DNA from: Thereva unica
Lineage: Eukaryota > Arthropoda > Insecta > Diptera > Therevidae
Assembly: GCA_949987705.1 (NCBI GenBank)
Contig: OX465281.1
Location: 202,603,112-202,667,111 of the forward strand
Length of the DNA stretch: 64,000 nt
Direction: 5' to 3'
Shown here: piece by piece, positions 31,886 to 43,604 of the stretch
Layout of the letters: the number at the start of each line of letters is the position of its first letter
How positions within the stretch are numbered: the first letter of the stretch is position 1
Notes under the pieces: generated by a model
Told to the model about the DNA's origin: nothing
Seen by the model: only the letters and a program-made list of their open reading frames with translations
Databases searched by the model: none
Position numbers and translations under genes: made by a program

Positions 31886-32204
31886 AAGTGTCCAGAAATT
31901 TATTCATGCTTACGAAAAAGGTACATTCTAATGCTAGATATGTATAAAGTTTCGAAGGAAGTAAACAACTGAATTATGACAACAGATTTTCTATTATTTA
32001 TGAAATTTATTTTGTATATTTTATGGAAATTGATAACAATAGGTAAAACGAAGAGTAATGTAATATTGCCATAGATGGTGTTCACTATTCTTTGTCATAG
32101 ATGGGGTGCAATTAAAATATATCAATTCTTTCAAATTCTTGGCGGGTAATTATTGTATAATTCTTTCAGCAGCATCTCCATGAAAGATGGGTTAGTTTTT
32201 CAAG

Positions 32205-32340
32205 TTATTTGTTTGAATGTTTTCGCGATTCTTCACAATCTCCACTTAATATATTGTCATCCAGTCTGAAGTGTTATTCAACAGAAAGAATACCAAGAAA
32301 AAGCGTAATTAGTGGCTAGTCTCTAGGCACAACATTCCAC
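32205..32340 (-). repeat. 136-bp sequence, inverted partner of 28315-28450
   Basis: Read on the minus strand it gives GTTGTGCCTAGAGACTAGCC ... AACACTTCAGACTGGATGAC, matching 28315-28450 nearly base for base. Confidence 0.8.
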
Positions 32341-33041
32341 TTTTGTTTTGTTATTCTGAAGGGATACATACAAATTTAGTTAATAAAAACTTAAAAATAT
32401 GCTTTTAAACAAAGGGCTGAAAAAATTTTTAGATATGGGGCAAATCGTTTGTAAAATTTTTATAAAATATTAAAAATTCTGAGAAAAATCACTTCCTTAT
32501 ATTGATGGAATATAAGGACGGTCTTAAATACATCGTTCGTGCAATTAAATTTATAAATTTTCATTAATTTCAGTAAGCGTTTATATTCCCTGGTAAAAAT
32601 TAGATATCTACTTTTCGTTTTATATCTACTGACACTCACTAATAATTTTAATAAGTGCGATTATCCATTTTTCTAAAACCTACCAAATGTTTCGTTTAAA
32701 TCATACATATTTTTTGTGACAAATCCACAGCGAAGTTCGATAAAATTGAGTTTTTGTTTTGGTCTACAGCACCACCTACATGACTATAAACTAATAAAAT
32801 GAGCAGCATATAAAATATGCATATAAACAAATAAATACTTTATATTATTTCCGCGAAATTTTCTAATGATTTATAAAGCCGTCGAAGAGCCATAAAAAAT
32901 CAAGAAAATGATATTTTTGCACTTTTAATTAAGTAAATGTTTATGTTCTCCTGAGTCTCATTATTAAATAATATAATTTAGTGAGAAATAGAATCAAAAC
33001 ATGTTACACCGAAAAAAAAATTTGTATTTCACCATTTTGCG
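32341..33041. other. AT-rich non-coding interval
   Basis: Nothing recognisable. Confidence 0.35.
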
Positions 33042-33112
33042 GCCGAGGATTGAACTTGGTTCCCCGGGGATAGGATTCCAGCGCCTTACCTCTAGGCTAC
33101 CGACATATGGAC
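33042..33112 (-). repeat. tRNA-like sequence (SINE-head relic)
   Basis: On the minus strand GTCGGTAGCCTAGAGGTAAGGCGCTGG resembles the first 30 bases of the SINE head. A degraded B-box-like GGAACCAAGTTCAATCCTCGG follows. No SINE body follows. It does not fold into a normal acceptor stem, so it is not called as a tRNA gene. Confidence 0.45.
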
Positions 33113-33689
33113 TTTATTACAAATCTCTTTTTTGTTGTTAAATATACTTCTGGTTGAAATTTCCAGACCATTTCTCAGTTTTTGGTCTTTTGACCAAGAG
33201 CTACATTTTGAGATATGGCCCAAGTCTGTAGCTGCAGTACTTTCAGAGATGAAAGAAGGTCACCGACGGATAGACGGACAGAGCCTCTGTATAAGCTTTT
33301 TTTTGAAAAATCTAAAAATGACCTTACAACGGGCGAACCCCGGCCGTTTTGCCTTTTAAGGGGCATACGATAGCCTTAGGGTTTTTAGCAATTTTTAATG
33401 GGAGAACATGCGTTCTTACAAAACCAAAAGCTTGGCCCAAAGATTTAAATGACCAAGAACTGAATTGTGCACACAGGCATTCGACCGCAAATTTGAACCA
33501 AAAAAGAATTTGCACGAAATGCATTGTTCAATGTGCTTTATGGGAACTTGATCATTTTCATCTCGTCGAGTTGCTGTACATGAAGTGTGTAGGGCGTGCT
33601 GATTTATATTTTAGTGGGAAATTTTGGCGTGCTTATAAAGTAGTGATGTTCGCAAGCGTTCCCCAATGATTACCTGCCCTGTAATGCTG
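33113..33689. other. Non-coding interval
   Basis: Open frames on both strands (for example 33349-33669) overlap and have no motif. A GACGGATAGACGGACAGAG block at about 33268 is typical of dispersed repeats. Confidence 0.35.
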
Positions 33690-34420
33690 AAAGACATTGT
33701 ATGGACCCTGTTTCCGCAGAAAGGGAATAAGGATAGGCTGCCTGCGGTAAGCGTAGATGAAACAGACATCCCAGAGAGGTAAGAGAGGAAAAGGATTGCC
33801 GATCAAAAAGCCCTATATCGAAGCTTGTTGAAGCTGTCAGCCAGTGTATCACCAGATCAGTTCGTTCGAGTGAGTGTTTCCTGAGCAATGGAAGCTCATC
33901 CCGAAGCCGGTTAAGCCACAGGGGACCCGATATGTCCTCTCAAAACAATGGGCAAGATTTTCGAAAGAGTGATAAACAGCACGCTACGCTCAAGCGCCGA
34001 GAGGTAGGCGGTTTGCCGGAAACGCCACTCGGCTTCAGGGAGGCTAGATCGACAACGGATGCTGTCAATATGGTGACTAGCCTATCAAGGGTAGCAATGG
34101 TTATGCACAAAAGCTGCGGGTTGATAAACCTTGACGTGAAAAATGCTTTCAACCTCGCGAGATGGAGTGAGATCGCCGAGACATTGATAAAACTTGTAAA
34201 ACGAAGTATTTAGTGCGCATTGTATATAATTCCTTGTAGATAGAACACTACACTACGAGTCAGACGAAGGAGTAAGGGACTATAGGACAACTTGCGGAGT
34301 CCCCAAGGCTGTGCACCTCGTAGTAACACCATGGACCTTAATCTTGGACCGTATGATAAAGTCGGAGGATGTGTGGAGAATGATGAAAGTGGCGCGAAAG
34401 GCCATCCACCATAAGCTAAA
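33690..34420 (+). pseudogene. R1/Jockey-like LINE reverse-transcriptase relic
   Basis: Ordered pieces of a reverse transcriptase appear in shifting frames. KLIPKPVKPQGT is near 33892, the start of the palm-fingers region. FREARSTTDAVNMVTSL is near 34032. GLINLDVKNAFNLARWSEI is near 34118, with the first catalytic Asp position present. YESDEGVRDYRTTCGVPKAV is near 34255, a decayed GVPQGS block. The spacing and the TTDAV and (D)VKNAFN wording are characteristic of the R1 clade. At least three frameshifts and the absence of a readable YADD region make it dead. It is a different family from the LINE at 17 kb. Confidence 0.7.
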
Positions 34421-37400
34421 GCATTACGAAGCCAAAAGAAACAGTAAGGCAAGGAATGGCAAGGAGAGATTTCACCTATGTAGCTAGATGGCTAGACTAT
34501 TCCGGCTTTGGTAAGCACCTTTAAAGGATCCCTTTTTTAAAGGTCATGCTAATGACGCCCGACTGAAGTAATATCTTAACGGCTGTTACTGGTCTGGAGT
34601 TGAACGTCATGCAAAAAGGTTCGTTGGGCTTCGCCAGTAGGAATCTGACGCTACCGTGTGGGTACACACTCCCAGCGGTGTCTCTTGTCGTAGACATGGA
34701 TGACTTAGACAGGCGGTCGGACACATTCGCTAGTCCTAGGCCGACGTAAGATTCTTATCACTCACTCGGAAAACAAATCACTAGAGACGGTGGCTGCAGG
34801 TAAATTTGCATCCCCCTTTTGTTAAGAAATTCCTTGTATACGAATTTGAATATATTCTCATCACATCAATGATCGAGTTTATGAAACCCCTAGAGTGCTT
34901 GCCCAAGGTATGCCTCCCGCACTAGGTAAATACATTGTGGCATCACAAATTCGTGAAGCTAACGTGAGTAAGAGGATTAATTTTGTTCTAAGTTCCTTTA
35001 TACAACAAATATCTGCTCATTACAAGATGAATACTAAATATTTAAAATTAGTAAAAGTAAGGAACTTCAACCTCATTAACTTCAAGTACAGTTAATTGCT
35101 ACCGCTACTTTTAATTTGCAGAAATATTGAAAAAAAAATTGCATAAACTAAGAATAATCTACAAAATCTAGTATTTGAATTTCGAATCATTATTCACCGA
35201 CGATAAATTTTGGTAAAAAATTCTCCACTTCAGTTTTTTTTCTTGTATGAATTGGAAATACTTTATTAACTTAAATTTTACGATAATATTTTCCATTGAA
35301 TAGCTAAGAGCCAAATTTGAAAAGAGTTTCGTTTTCCTATTAAATTTTAAACTAAACTTTAAAATCGAAGCCTGCACAACACAACTTCCTCCAACCTCCG
35401 TTGATTAGTTCTGTTTCATTGTGTAAATTAAATTGAAAAACTTGGAAAGTAAATCGATACTTAAGAAATTCCATTTTCTTAGTTTAAGGATAAAACAAAA
35501 TGTTTCCCAGTCAGTGTAATTGAAGTATACGAAAGTCTGAATATGAACAACAGCCTCTCTCTCACAAGACAAAGTGTTTCTTAATCAATATTGTTAATGA
35601 TTTTTCAGCAAAATTTACTTTTAGAATGTTGAGAGAAAGTTCGTCCTTTATAGAAAGTGGGAAACACTTCAAAGCCTAAATCGACTCGAGATTGGAGTTA
35701 TCGATGACAGCGCCACACACCGGCATTAACAGGAGGTGGAAACGTTCATAATAAGCTTTTGGATTATTCAACCAGAAAACAGCTAGTGACACCCTAGAAT
35801 GGGTACACAAGCTGCTGGCATAAGGATATCAGATTTGACCGTGTGGCATGTATCCCCGAAGTTAACACACAAAACGCACAAAAGTTATGTAGTTAGTCAC
35901 AGGTCCCCGGAATGACTTTGGAGTATCTCAGCTGCTCAGGTCCTCCATGCCGCTCTACCTTGAGACAGGACTGGAACATCTGACATTTATAAATGACGCT
36001 CGTCTGATAAGATCAATTCAATTTAAAAGTTGACACTTTACCCTTAATTTATACGAAAAATCTTCTCTGCTGGATTATGCAATAACCATGAAGAGCGCCT
36101 GTTCTGGAGGATACGGTTCATAGACACTACCATCCACAGTCTTGGCTTTAGTATTTTCGGCACCCCCAAAAACACCGACGGGGGCTGGGGGCAGAGAAAT
36201 TAAATGTAGCAAGTAAGTGAGATCGGGGACAGAGATTGGTTGAAGCGATTGACTATTTGCATATTTTCACGAAAAATGCAAATTAAAGTGCTTCGACCCG
36301 TTTTCCTTATTGGTGGGGGGGCCCCATAGCTATATGGAATGAGGTGGTGCGCCCCCAAATTAGACCAATTCGAAAGTTGATTTTGTCCCCAAAAAACAGA
36401 TTCCTTCAAGTTTTACGGAAGTTGAAGGAGAAATTATGTTAAGTTAATCAAAATTCAGGGATTTACATAGAGCGAGATGACAAAGGAGGGCACCAAAGGC
36501 TCATTAGACTCATTCCACACTCTCGAGAGAGAGAGGTTAATGGAAAATATAACAATATTTTAAAGGTATTTTGAATTTTTGTTTATGTTAATGAGGCTCT
36601 AGCAGCTTTTTTTGGATCACGAAGTGTTTTCGAAGGGCGGTTTTTATTTTATTTTATTAGGGTACGTGCTACCGAACCGTGGGTGGATAAAAAGGTGGAA
36701 TTAAATTACTGATTATAGAAATAGGGTTTAAGAGCAAGAACAGAAACGAGCAGGAAAAAAATTACCGAAAAACTTTTATGATAATGGGTTAGAAAAAAAA
36801 AGTTTTTGACACTAATTGAATTAGAAAATTCCGTGAAACTTACTAGTTTACGGCCAATTTAGTTTTAGCTAAACCTTTAGCGGAGTTATAAGTTTGCTAA
36901 TTAGGGTATGCGGGTTAATTACCCACTTTTACTATTTACACTTAGGAAATTTCCTTCGAAGAGCAAAAATAGTATAAAAAATACCTCTTAGGAAAATATG
37001 TCTACCTTAAATCGATTTGTGTATTTGATAACAATCTTTCATTTTTAATAGAATCCAGATTCGGTTGGATACAGGATCCGATATGGAAAAATTAGGAGAC
37101 ATGTTTTTTCGTTATCTCTATTTATCGAGATATGTCGGCCACAGTAATTGTGTAGACTTTATGGGATTGAGTTAAAGATTTACAAATTGCATATACACAC
37201 ATAGTTTGAGTATTGTTACTGGTGTTATTTGCTAGTAGTGGTGTACGTGTACAGTAGGTCAAAATGTTCGCTATGAAATTATATGGACTACGGACGTTTC
37301 TCAATGCCAGGTTCAAATAAAATTCAATTAAAGAGTTAAAAATTGTTACTTTATTGATATTTTTTACGAAAATATTGAATAATTTAATAAACTTCTAGTG

Positions 37401-37591
37401 TTTTCTAACAGCAATACTTCCACGAACTAATTTTGAGTCCTAAGGCGACCAGGAATAGGGCATTTAACAGTGGTTCATAGCGCCAAAAACACGGCCAAAA
37501 CTATAAGGAAAGGAGTTTTCGAGGTTGGTGATTATAAATCAATTATCAGTTTTTCAAAAAACATAGTGGTTGCTTTAATATTTTAATGAAA
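34421..37591. other. 3.2-kb interval without recognisable features
   Basis: Short overlapping open frames only. Sequence near 34595-34700 may be further R1-like debris but has no clear motif. GA-rich simple sequence (GAGAGAGAGA) lies near 36525. No inverted ends were noticed. Confidence 0.35.
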
Positions 37592-37660
37592 CTAGCTGGG
37601 ACCCGGTGGGCCTATGCTGCACCCATAAGCCAATAGTAGTATTCATGTGATATGAATTTT
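37592..37660 (+). repeat. Interspersed repeat fragment beginning ACTAGCTGGGACCCGG
   Basis: It shares its first 16 bases, with one inserted G, with the repeat at 7153 and then diverges. It lies just beyond the truncated end of the Helitron relic. Confidence 0.35.
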
Positions 37661-37723
37661 AATATACAATAGGAAACGACGATGAAGTGGATAGCCATCA
37701 TTGCCTGTGATTGTATCAATCAA

Positions 37724-38544
37724 TTACCGTGGGAATTTTTTTGTGCATTTTTCATCTGGCACGTATGGAGATGTTGGATTGAAGATGCCGCATGCTCCAT
37801 GGATCATATGTTTGGTTACAAGGTCATGTAATTTTGGATCGATGTGTCGATGGGGAATTTCAGCAGCAATTACTTGATCGATTCGATCCGATGTAATTTT
37901 TTCAATCAACCAAATCGAAATGTATGCATGTGGTAATTTACCTTTTTGCTATTCGGTCGAGTACATTCAGCAGCATCGAGTACATTCAGTCTCTCCAAAA
38001 ACGCGCCATTTAATGATAAAATCCATGAGAGACTTCAATTTTTGTTTGAACACTCGTGCAGTGAAATCGTGTCGATCAATTGATTTTTGATTATTGCTCA
38101 GTTCCTCTTTGATTTCATCTCACGTTGGATTACAGGTGAACGTTGTGAATAGATCTGGTCATGCATATGATCTAACGTATGTCATTGCATCTTGCGCATA
38201 CTCGTGCATGTGCCACGGACTGCCTGTAAATGTTACTGGCAATATGACCATTCTTCCCAAATCATTGACATTACCGTCATTCTGAATGGCATCACGAAGA
38301 TGAATGTAATTGTCAGAACGCAATTTTGATTGATTCAATCGCATTTATAAAAGTTGCTCCGTTTCGAATTTTGCATACATATCCATCTTATCCCTGCCAA
38401 AAGATAATGGGATATTGGAGAGCATCGCATGTCCGATGTGGTTCAGAAATTCTTTGTAACATTTTGCTGCGGCTTTGGATAACTAGATCACGTGGTTCGA
38501 ATTGCTCACCTACTTTGACTATTGCAGCAAGATTCTTGGGGCGT
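37724..38544 (-). pseudogene. Helitron Rep (HUH) domain region, downstream half, interrupted by BEL element
   Basis: Read from 38544 downward, the coding order is EQFEPRDLVIQSRSKMLQRI, then HRTCDALQYPIIFWQG followed by an in-frame TAA and DGY (about 38395). LRSDNYIHLRDAIQ-DGNVNDLGRMVILP is next (38325-38230), then TGSPWHMHEYAQDAMTYV, then IEKITSDRIDQVIAAEIPHR and KHMIHGACGIFNPTSPYV down to 37724. These are the consecutive blocks of the Helitron-like N domain of Rep-helicase proteins. There is at least one nonsense codon, and the segment between about 37910 and 38158 lacks the full HUH catalytic block. The helicase half is missing beyond 37724. The upstream half is on the other side of the BEL insertion. 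Confidence 0.8.
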
Positions 38545-38959
38545 TGATGAACTCTGGGTGAGTAGTGGATGTGTAGTGGGACGTGTTAAAGACCGCACAA
38601 CTTTTACTCTGGGTGAGTAGTGGATGTGTAGTAGGACGTGTTAAAGACCGCACAACTTTAACAATTTGGATAGCGGTTTTATGAGTGAAAATATACTTAT
38701 ACTTGAGTTAATTCTTTATTTCCTTTTACTGTTCTATAAGAATCAGTTAGTAAGACTACGATTAAAGTATTTGCATTTGGGCTTATATATTAATTGCTTG
38801 ACCTACTTAATTAATATATTTTTAATTATATTATTACCTAATATCTTCGTTGTTCTAGATTGCTTGTAACACTTGAAGTAATGTAGGTTGTTGGATATTA
38901 CTTCATTAATTTATTTAGGTTAAATTGGTTAAATTATGTTTTTGTGATGTGCTTGCACA
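38545..38959 (-). repeat. 3' LTR of the BEL element (415 bp)
   Basis: On the element strand it starts TGTGCAAGCACATC and ends GTTCATCA (TG...CA). It differs from the 5' LTR by about one substitution and a 2-bp indel in a TA run. Near its end it contains a tandem duplication of a roughly 55-bp unit (CTCTGGGTGAGTAGTGGATG on the plus strand) that is present in both LTRs. Confidence 0.93.
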
Positions 38960-40691
38960 TTCTCCCCCCTCGGCCTTGAGTGTTGGGCTATAGGATGCTT
39001 TGGCTGGTCTCAACACAAATAAATTATCGGGTTGTTGCGCAGTTGATGGGTTTGTTTTGCTACATTGTTTACTCTTAATGATGTATCCAACAATTACCAA
39101 GATAAGTGTTATTGTGATTGAGCCCGCTGCTGTTGTAACATGGTGTCGAAAGAGTGTCCTGGTGCCTTGTGCTAATTCTTCTTGAAGTAATTCCTGTTGT
39201 CTGATTTGCCCTATCAGTTGCTCATGAGGTCTTAGTACTGATTCAGGTTCTAATCTTAGACTGTGTTGCTGGTGACGGTATTCTGTCAGATTAAACATCA
39301 TGGGTTTATTGAATGCTGATTTTACGTTGATGTCCTTTGTGATCTCTGATGTTAGTGTGTTTCTTCTGGTTTGTATAATGCAGCCTTGCTCGATTTGGAT
39401 GATCGCCACATCTTCTAATCTAAGTTCCACGAGCTTGCCCTTACATCTTATCGCTGCAATAGTGGGCTTGCTTGCTATTACCAACCATGTATTTCGCATG
39501 TGTAAATGCTTCCAGATGACATCAGGGGTGTTCAACTTCGTCATTGTACATTGGTATGGATCCTGACGTTGGTAGATTTCATCTATGATGCAGTTTGGGT
39601 TCGTGTCAATGTGGCTTACAACTGTTGGAGTGCACAATATTCCCTCTGCTTCTTGTGGTGTACATGTGGTGAATTCTCTTTCAGTCATCTCAAAGTAGGT
39701 TTGATCATTATAGTTTACCGCTAGTATAGGATTTGTTATTAATGGTAGTATATACGTGCTGCTATTTGTACGTTGAGGAATTGGCGTTATTTGTAGCAGT
39801 GTATACTTATTTACTTCAATGATGTATAAGAAACCAAAGATATGAATGCCAGTCTCATCTACTGCTACTTCAATTGGTTTGTGTGATTTGTGTGTGATTT
39901 CAAGACTTGATGGTAGTTTGGACAAAACGTTATTAATGATGGTGAGTAGTTTGCTGGGAGATATGAACTCCAGTAATGCTCCTTTTCCTAAAAATGCCTT
40001 AGTAAACCGAGTATACTGGAGTTCCAGTTCATCTATAAGACTGGTTGCCAATTGGTATGCAGTTATTATGTGAATAGCTGCTTTATTACTATCCACAGTA
40101 GAGAACCAACCTGGCACCTTATTTATTTCTTCTAACGCCATATTTAGTTTTTTATTATATATGTTGAGTCTCTCAGTGGTTCTGGCTTCCGTCTCATTGA
40201 TTGTCGGAATGGTGGATAACATAATGTTAGACTGATGGAATGCAGCTTGTCTAAGTGCTTGCTGATCCTTTTGTAGGATGTTGATGTCTGTGTATAGGTA
40301 CTTCCTCGTTAACTCCAAACACTGATTGTAGTAGTTGACCTAGTATGCCGCGTTTTTGTCTTCTTTTGAATTTACTGGCAAGAGTGGCTATTTCGTCCAA
40401 TATTGTGGTTTGTTTTTGCGTCAAATGTTGAATTAACTCGTTGCAATGTAATTCCAAGGATAGATGACCCATTTTGTTGCAGACAATTCCGAACTGTGTG
40501 ACAGTTTCATTTAATTGTGCAATGTCTGATGTGATGTTTAAAGGATACTGAAGTTCAATACGAAGAGTTCCCCTCTGTACAAATGTTTCTCCTATATGTT
40601 CTACATATAGTCCTGGTTTAGGGTGACTAATATTATAGGCTGCCAACGTTTGTTTGCACATCGTTACTAAGAATAGGACTGCAAATGCCAT
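38915..40691 (-). pseudogene. env-like membrane fusion protein gene, one frameshift
   Basis: A likely start at ATG 40691 is followed by a hydrophobic signal-like stretch (AFAVLFLVTMCKQTLA). About 100 residues later comes a basic R-x-x-R cleavage-type site immediately followed by a glycine-rich hydrophobic segment. This is the layout of the baculovirus F/insect-errantivirus type of fusion protein. The frame changes near 40310. A long helical ectodomain with several Asn-x-Ser/Thr sites then follows, a membrane segment near the C-terminus (about 39150-39060; ITITLILVIVGYII), and a short tail that runs into the 3' LTR. The membrane anchor, cleavage site and position after pol support env; the receptor function is unknown. 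As it stands the gene is broken. Confidence 0.75.
38960..38971 (-). promoter_or_regulatory. Polypurine tract
   Basis: On the element strand GAGGGGGGAGAA lies directly before the 3' LTR, the expected site and composition for plus-strand DNA priming. Confidence 0.85.
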
Positions 40692-41395
40692 TGTTTTCCA
40701 CCTTTTGCAAGAATATTGTTTGTGAATTCGATTTGATGCTCTATTCTTGCATCGTATCGATGATTGATGGCTCCTTGGGTTTTCTTTTATAATGTTCGTT
40801 TCTCTTCTTATTGTTGACTTCATTTCTTCGTAAGTTTCTTTGGCTAGTCGCTGTTTTTCGAATGGCACTAAGTTGTCATATCCTGTTACTGGTCGAATTC
40901 GGATTCTGCTGCTTCGTGATTTGTGAGCAATCTGGGCTTCTTTAATTTCTTGAAGGTATCTTCTCTTTATCAGCTCAGGAGTCGTGTAGGTATCAGGAAG
41001 TTCAAATTTTCTTTTTCTAGAAGATATTTGCGAGACTTGTAAAGTATTTGCCTTTGTTTGGCTCGTGCATTTAGTAGGCTTAGCTTCTTGGTTATAGGAA
41101 GAGGTGTTATATGCACCTTTATGTGGAAGGATTATTGGATGCTTTTCGTTGTAGCTTAAAGACGAATGTGCCAAACGACCACGTACTCGTAATATGTTAT
41201 CTTGGTCTATAAACGGTGACAACGACTTTAGTTTACTGTTTGAGGCGATGCTCTTGTTTTGTTGTAGTCTGGTTTTCTCTTCAGCGAAGGAAAGTGATTG
41301 TTCTAGGCGGATTATACAGTTTAGTGCCTCATCCAACTCCAGAACTGATAGGTAAGGTGGCGTATTTTTACTTAACGGTGTTTTACAGTGTTGTG
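40692..41395 (-). pseudogene. BEL pol: RNase H/integrase junction with integrase core deleted
   Basis: From a frameshift near 41390 the protein reads through LDEALNCIIRLEQ and NILRVRGRLAHSSLSYNEKH to PIILPHKG. This is the well-conserved stretch immediately before the integrase zinc finger in BEL/Pao Pol. The frame then jumps to a low-complexity, Lys/Ser-rich region (AYNTSSYNQEAKPTKCTSQT ...) without any H-H-C-C finger or DDE core. About 300 residues of integrase are therefore missing in frame. The basic region up to 40692 could be the C-terminal end of Pol. The copy cannot integrate by itself. Confidence 0.8.
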
Positions 41396-42223
41396 TATGA
41401 ATCGTCGACAGAAGGCAGTGACTCGTGTTAGTTTTCTTAGGGAAGAGAATCTTTCAATTATTTCCCTATCTGGTGTATCAACCCTTGCGGTTAGTATGGC
41501 AATAGCTGGGTCTGATTCTATTGCAGCGGAATGTACAATTGGTGTGGAAGGCCATTTTTCCTTTGGATACTTTAACCACTCTGGACCTGTCCACCATAAG
41601 TTATGGTCACTTAATTTTGCAGGCGATAAACCCAGGGAAGCACAATCTGCAGGGTTTTCCTCTGTTTTAATGTAGTGCCATTGTTCTGCTATGGTGGTCT
41701 CTTGTAATCTGGAAATACGACTTGCGACGAATCTTTCCTTCCGTTCCGGACTGGTCTTGATCCATGATAATGCAATTGTTGAATCTGACCATAAATATAT
41801 GGGGATTTCTTGAATTTTCAATGATTTGATGGTTCTTTCGATTAGGTTTGCTAATAGCACCGCTGCACATAACTCTAGACGAGGTATGGTTAGCTTGCCT
41901 TTTAAAGGAGCCACCTTGGACCTTGCTGTGAGTGGCTTTATTATTGTTTCGCCTGATCGTGTTACAATTTTGCTGTACACTACAGCTGCGTATGCCTTTT
42001 CTGAGGCGTCGCAGAAGCCATGGATCTCCATAAGTTTGTTGTCCGGTTCATAATGGTTCCATCTTGGTATTTGTATTTTCTCAAGCTCGTGTAGTTCAGC
42101 TGCGTATGCCTTCCATTCATGAGTTACAATAGTTTTGATGGTAGTACTTCGTCCCATTTCACGCCAGTTGCCCAAAGATCTTGAAGAAAGATTTTTGCCC
42201 TTAAAGTCACTGGAGTTAACCAT
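41372..42223 (-). pseudogene. BEL pol: RNase H region (Peptidase_A17-associated)
   Basis: After a frameshift near 42130 the frame reads WKAYAAELHELEKIQIPRW, IHGFCDASEKAYAAVVYSK (first RNase H Asp), LELCAAVLLANLIERTIKS (Glu block), IYLWSDSTIALSWIKTS (Asp) and TEENPADCASLGLSPAKLSD. All are in the usual BEL order, and the first three RNase H acidic residues are visible. It ends at a stop at 41372, where the reading should pass to the next frame. No full-length Pol can be made. Confidence 0.85.
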
Positions 42224-42585
42224 CCTAATGGGTCGAAAATTTTAGCGGTACTGGAGAGTATGGTTCTTTTTGTCGGTTGTTCATCTACCTTACGATTATG
42301 TACCTTGAATTGGAATGTATCCTTTTTTGGATTCCAATGGATTCCCAAAGTTTTTATGGTATCCTCTCCTCCCAATTCCAAAATATTCTGCTCTCTCTGT
42401 TCTTCAGGAATTTCTTGGATGAGTTGACGTTTGTTGCTGGTCCATTTCCTAAGATTAAATCCTCCAGAGGCCAGCAAATTGATTAATTCCTGATGAAGTT
42501 TGATAGCCGTTTCTCGCGAATGTGCTCCAGTCAGTAGATCATCTACATAGAAGTCATTCAATGCAGCAGTGGTTCTAATGGGTAA
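42124..42585 (-). pseudogene. BEL pol: reverse transcriptase catalytic segment (YVDD)
   Basis: It opens through a frameshift near 42585 and contains NDFYVDDLLTGAHS (catalytic YVDD), SGGFNLRKWTSN, TLGIHWNPKKDTFQFKV and SSTAKIFDPLGWLTPVTLRA, all typical Pao/BEL palm-thumb and connection blocks. It is separated from the fingers segment by one frameshift and from RNase H by another. Confidence 0.88.
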
Positions 42586-43604
42586 TTGCTGGCTTCATCA
42601 TTTGCTAGTTGTTGGAGAGTACGTATTGTGAGATATGGAGCTGAGGTTGTTCCGTATGTTACTGTGGTTAATTTGTACTCCTTAATGGGTTCCGTTGTTG
42701 AGAATCTCCACAAAATTCGCTGATAATCTTGATCCTCGGATGATACTCGTATTTGGCGGTACATCTTTTCAACATCTGTTTTCATCGATGCATCAAAAAC
42801 AACGCGTAGTTTTGTTGTGGTGCTATCGTTTTTAAACACTGCATGATGAGGGATATAATAATGTTGTCCTTTCGGTGATTCAGTGGAATTTGCTAACACC
42901 ATGTGTCCTAAGTCAACGTATTCTCTCATGAATTTTTTGTAGCCCTCTTCTAAGGCCTTATTAGAAGAGAATTTTCCTTCTAAGTGTAGGAGACGAGCTA
43001 GTGCCCGTCTTCGTGATTCTCCAAGCGTTTCTATGGGTTTCTTGAAGGGGATTGAAACGGTATATGTTCCGTCCTTGTTGCGAATATGTGTTTCTTCGTA
43101 CTGGCGTTCGCATTCTTGATCTGCGATGGATAAGTGGGTATCGTTACTTGGAATATCCTCTATTTCCCAAAATCTTTTGAGCTGGTCATTAATATCCACT
43201 TCTGTGATCATGCTCACTAGATTAGTTCCTTGACGGGAGGTGGATGTTTGTCCTGAAAGAATCCAGCCAAGTTCTGTATTTTGGGCCAATAGTTTTGCTG
43301 CCTTTCTGATATTATTAAGCAGAATTGTAGGAAGGATGTCGGCTCCTATGATAATGTCTATTGGTCCGGGTTTGTTATAGGTCGGATCGGCCAATAGTAT
43401 GTCCTTCCATGGTAAGCTATGAGATATGTCCGTGCTCGGAAGTAGTTTTGTTAGTTTTGGTAAGATAAGCACGTCCACGTCCATTTGAAAGCTTGAAGGA
43501 AATCTCGGTATTATTTTTATTGTTGCTTCTACAATGCTTCCTGGTTTTATTTCTCCTATACCTGATACCTCGGCACACGCTTTGGTTCTTGGTATGCCAA
43601 GGCT
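42558..43604 (-). pseudogene. BEL pol: protease remainder and reverse transcriptase fingers, internal deletion
   Basis: This segment is in the same frame as gag but separated from it by an in-frame TAG at 43605-43607. It carries the DUF1758-type protease blocks (LLADPTYNKPGPIDIIIGAD, LGWILSGQTS), then reverse transcriptase LGHMVLANSTESPKGQHYYI and KLRVVFDASMKTDVEKMYRQ. In BEL elements roughly 35 residues, including a conserved SLND-type block, separate the VVFDAS and DVEKMYRQ motifs. Here they are almost fused, so an in-frame deletion removes part of the fingers/palm. The frame ends at 42558. Confidence 0.85.
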
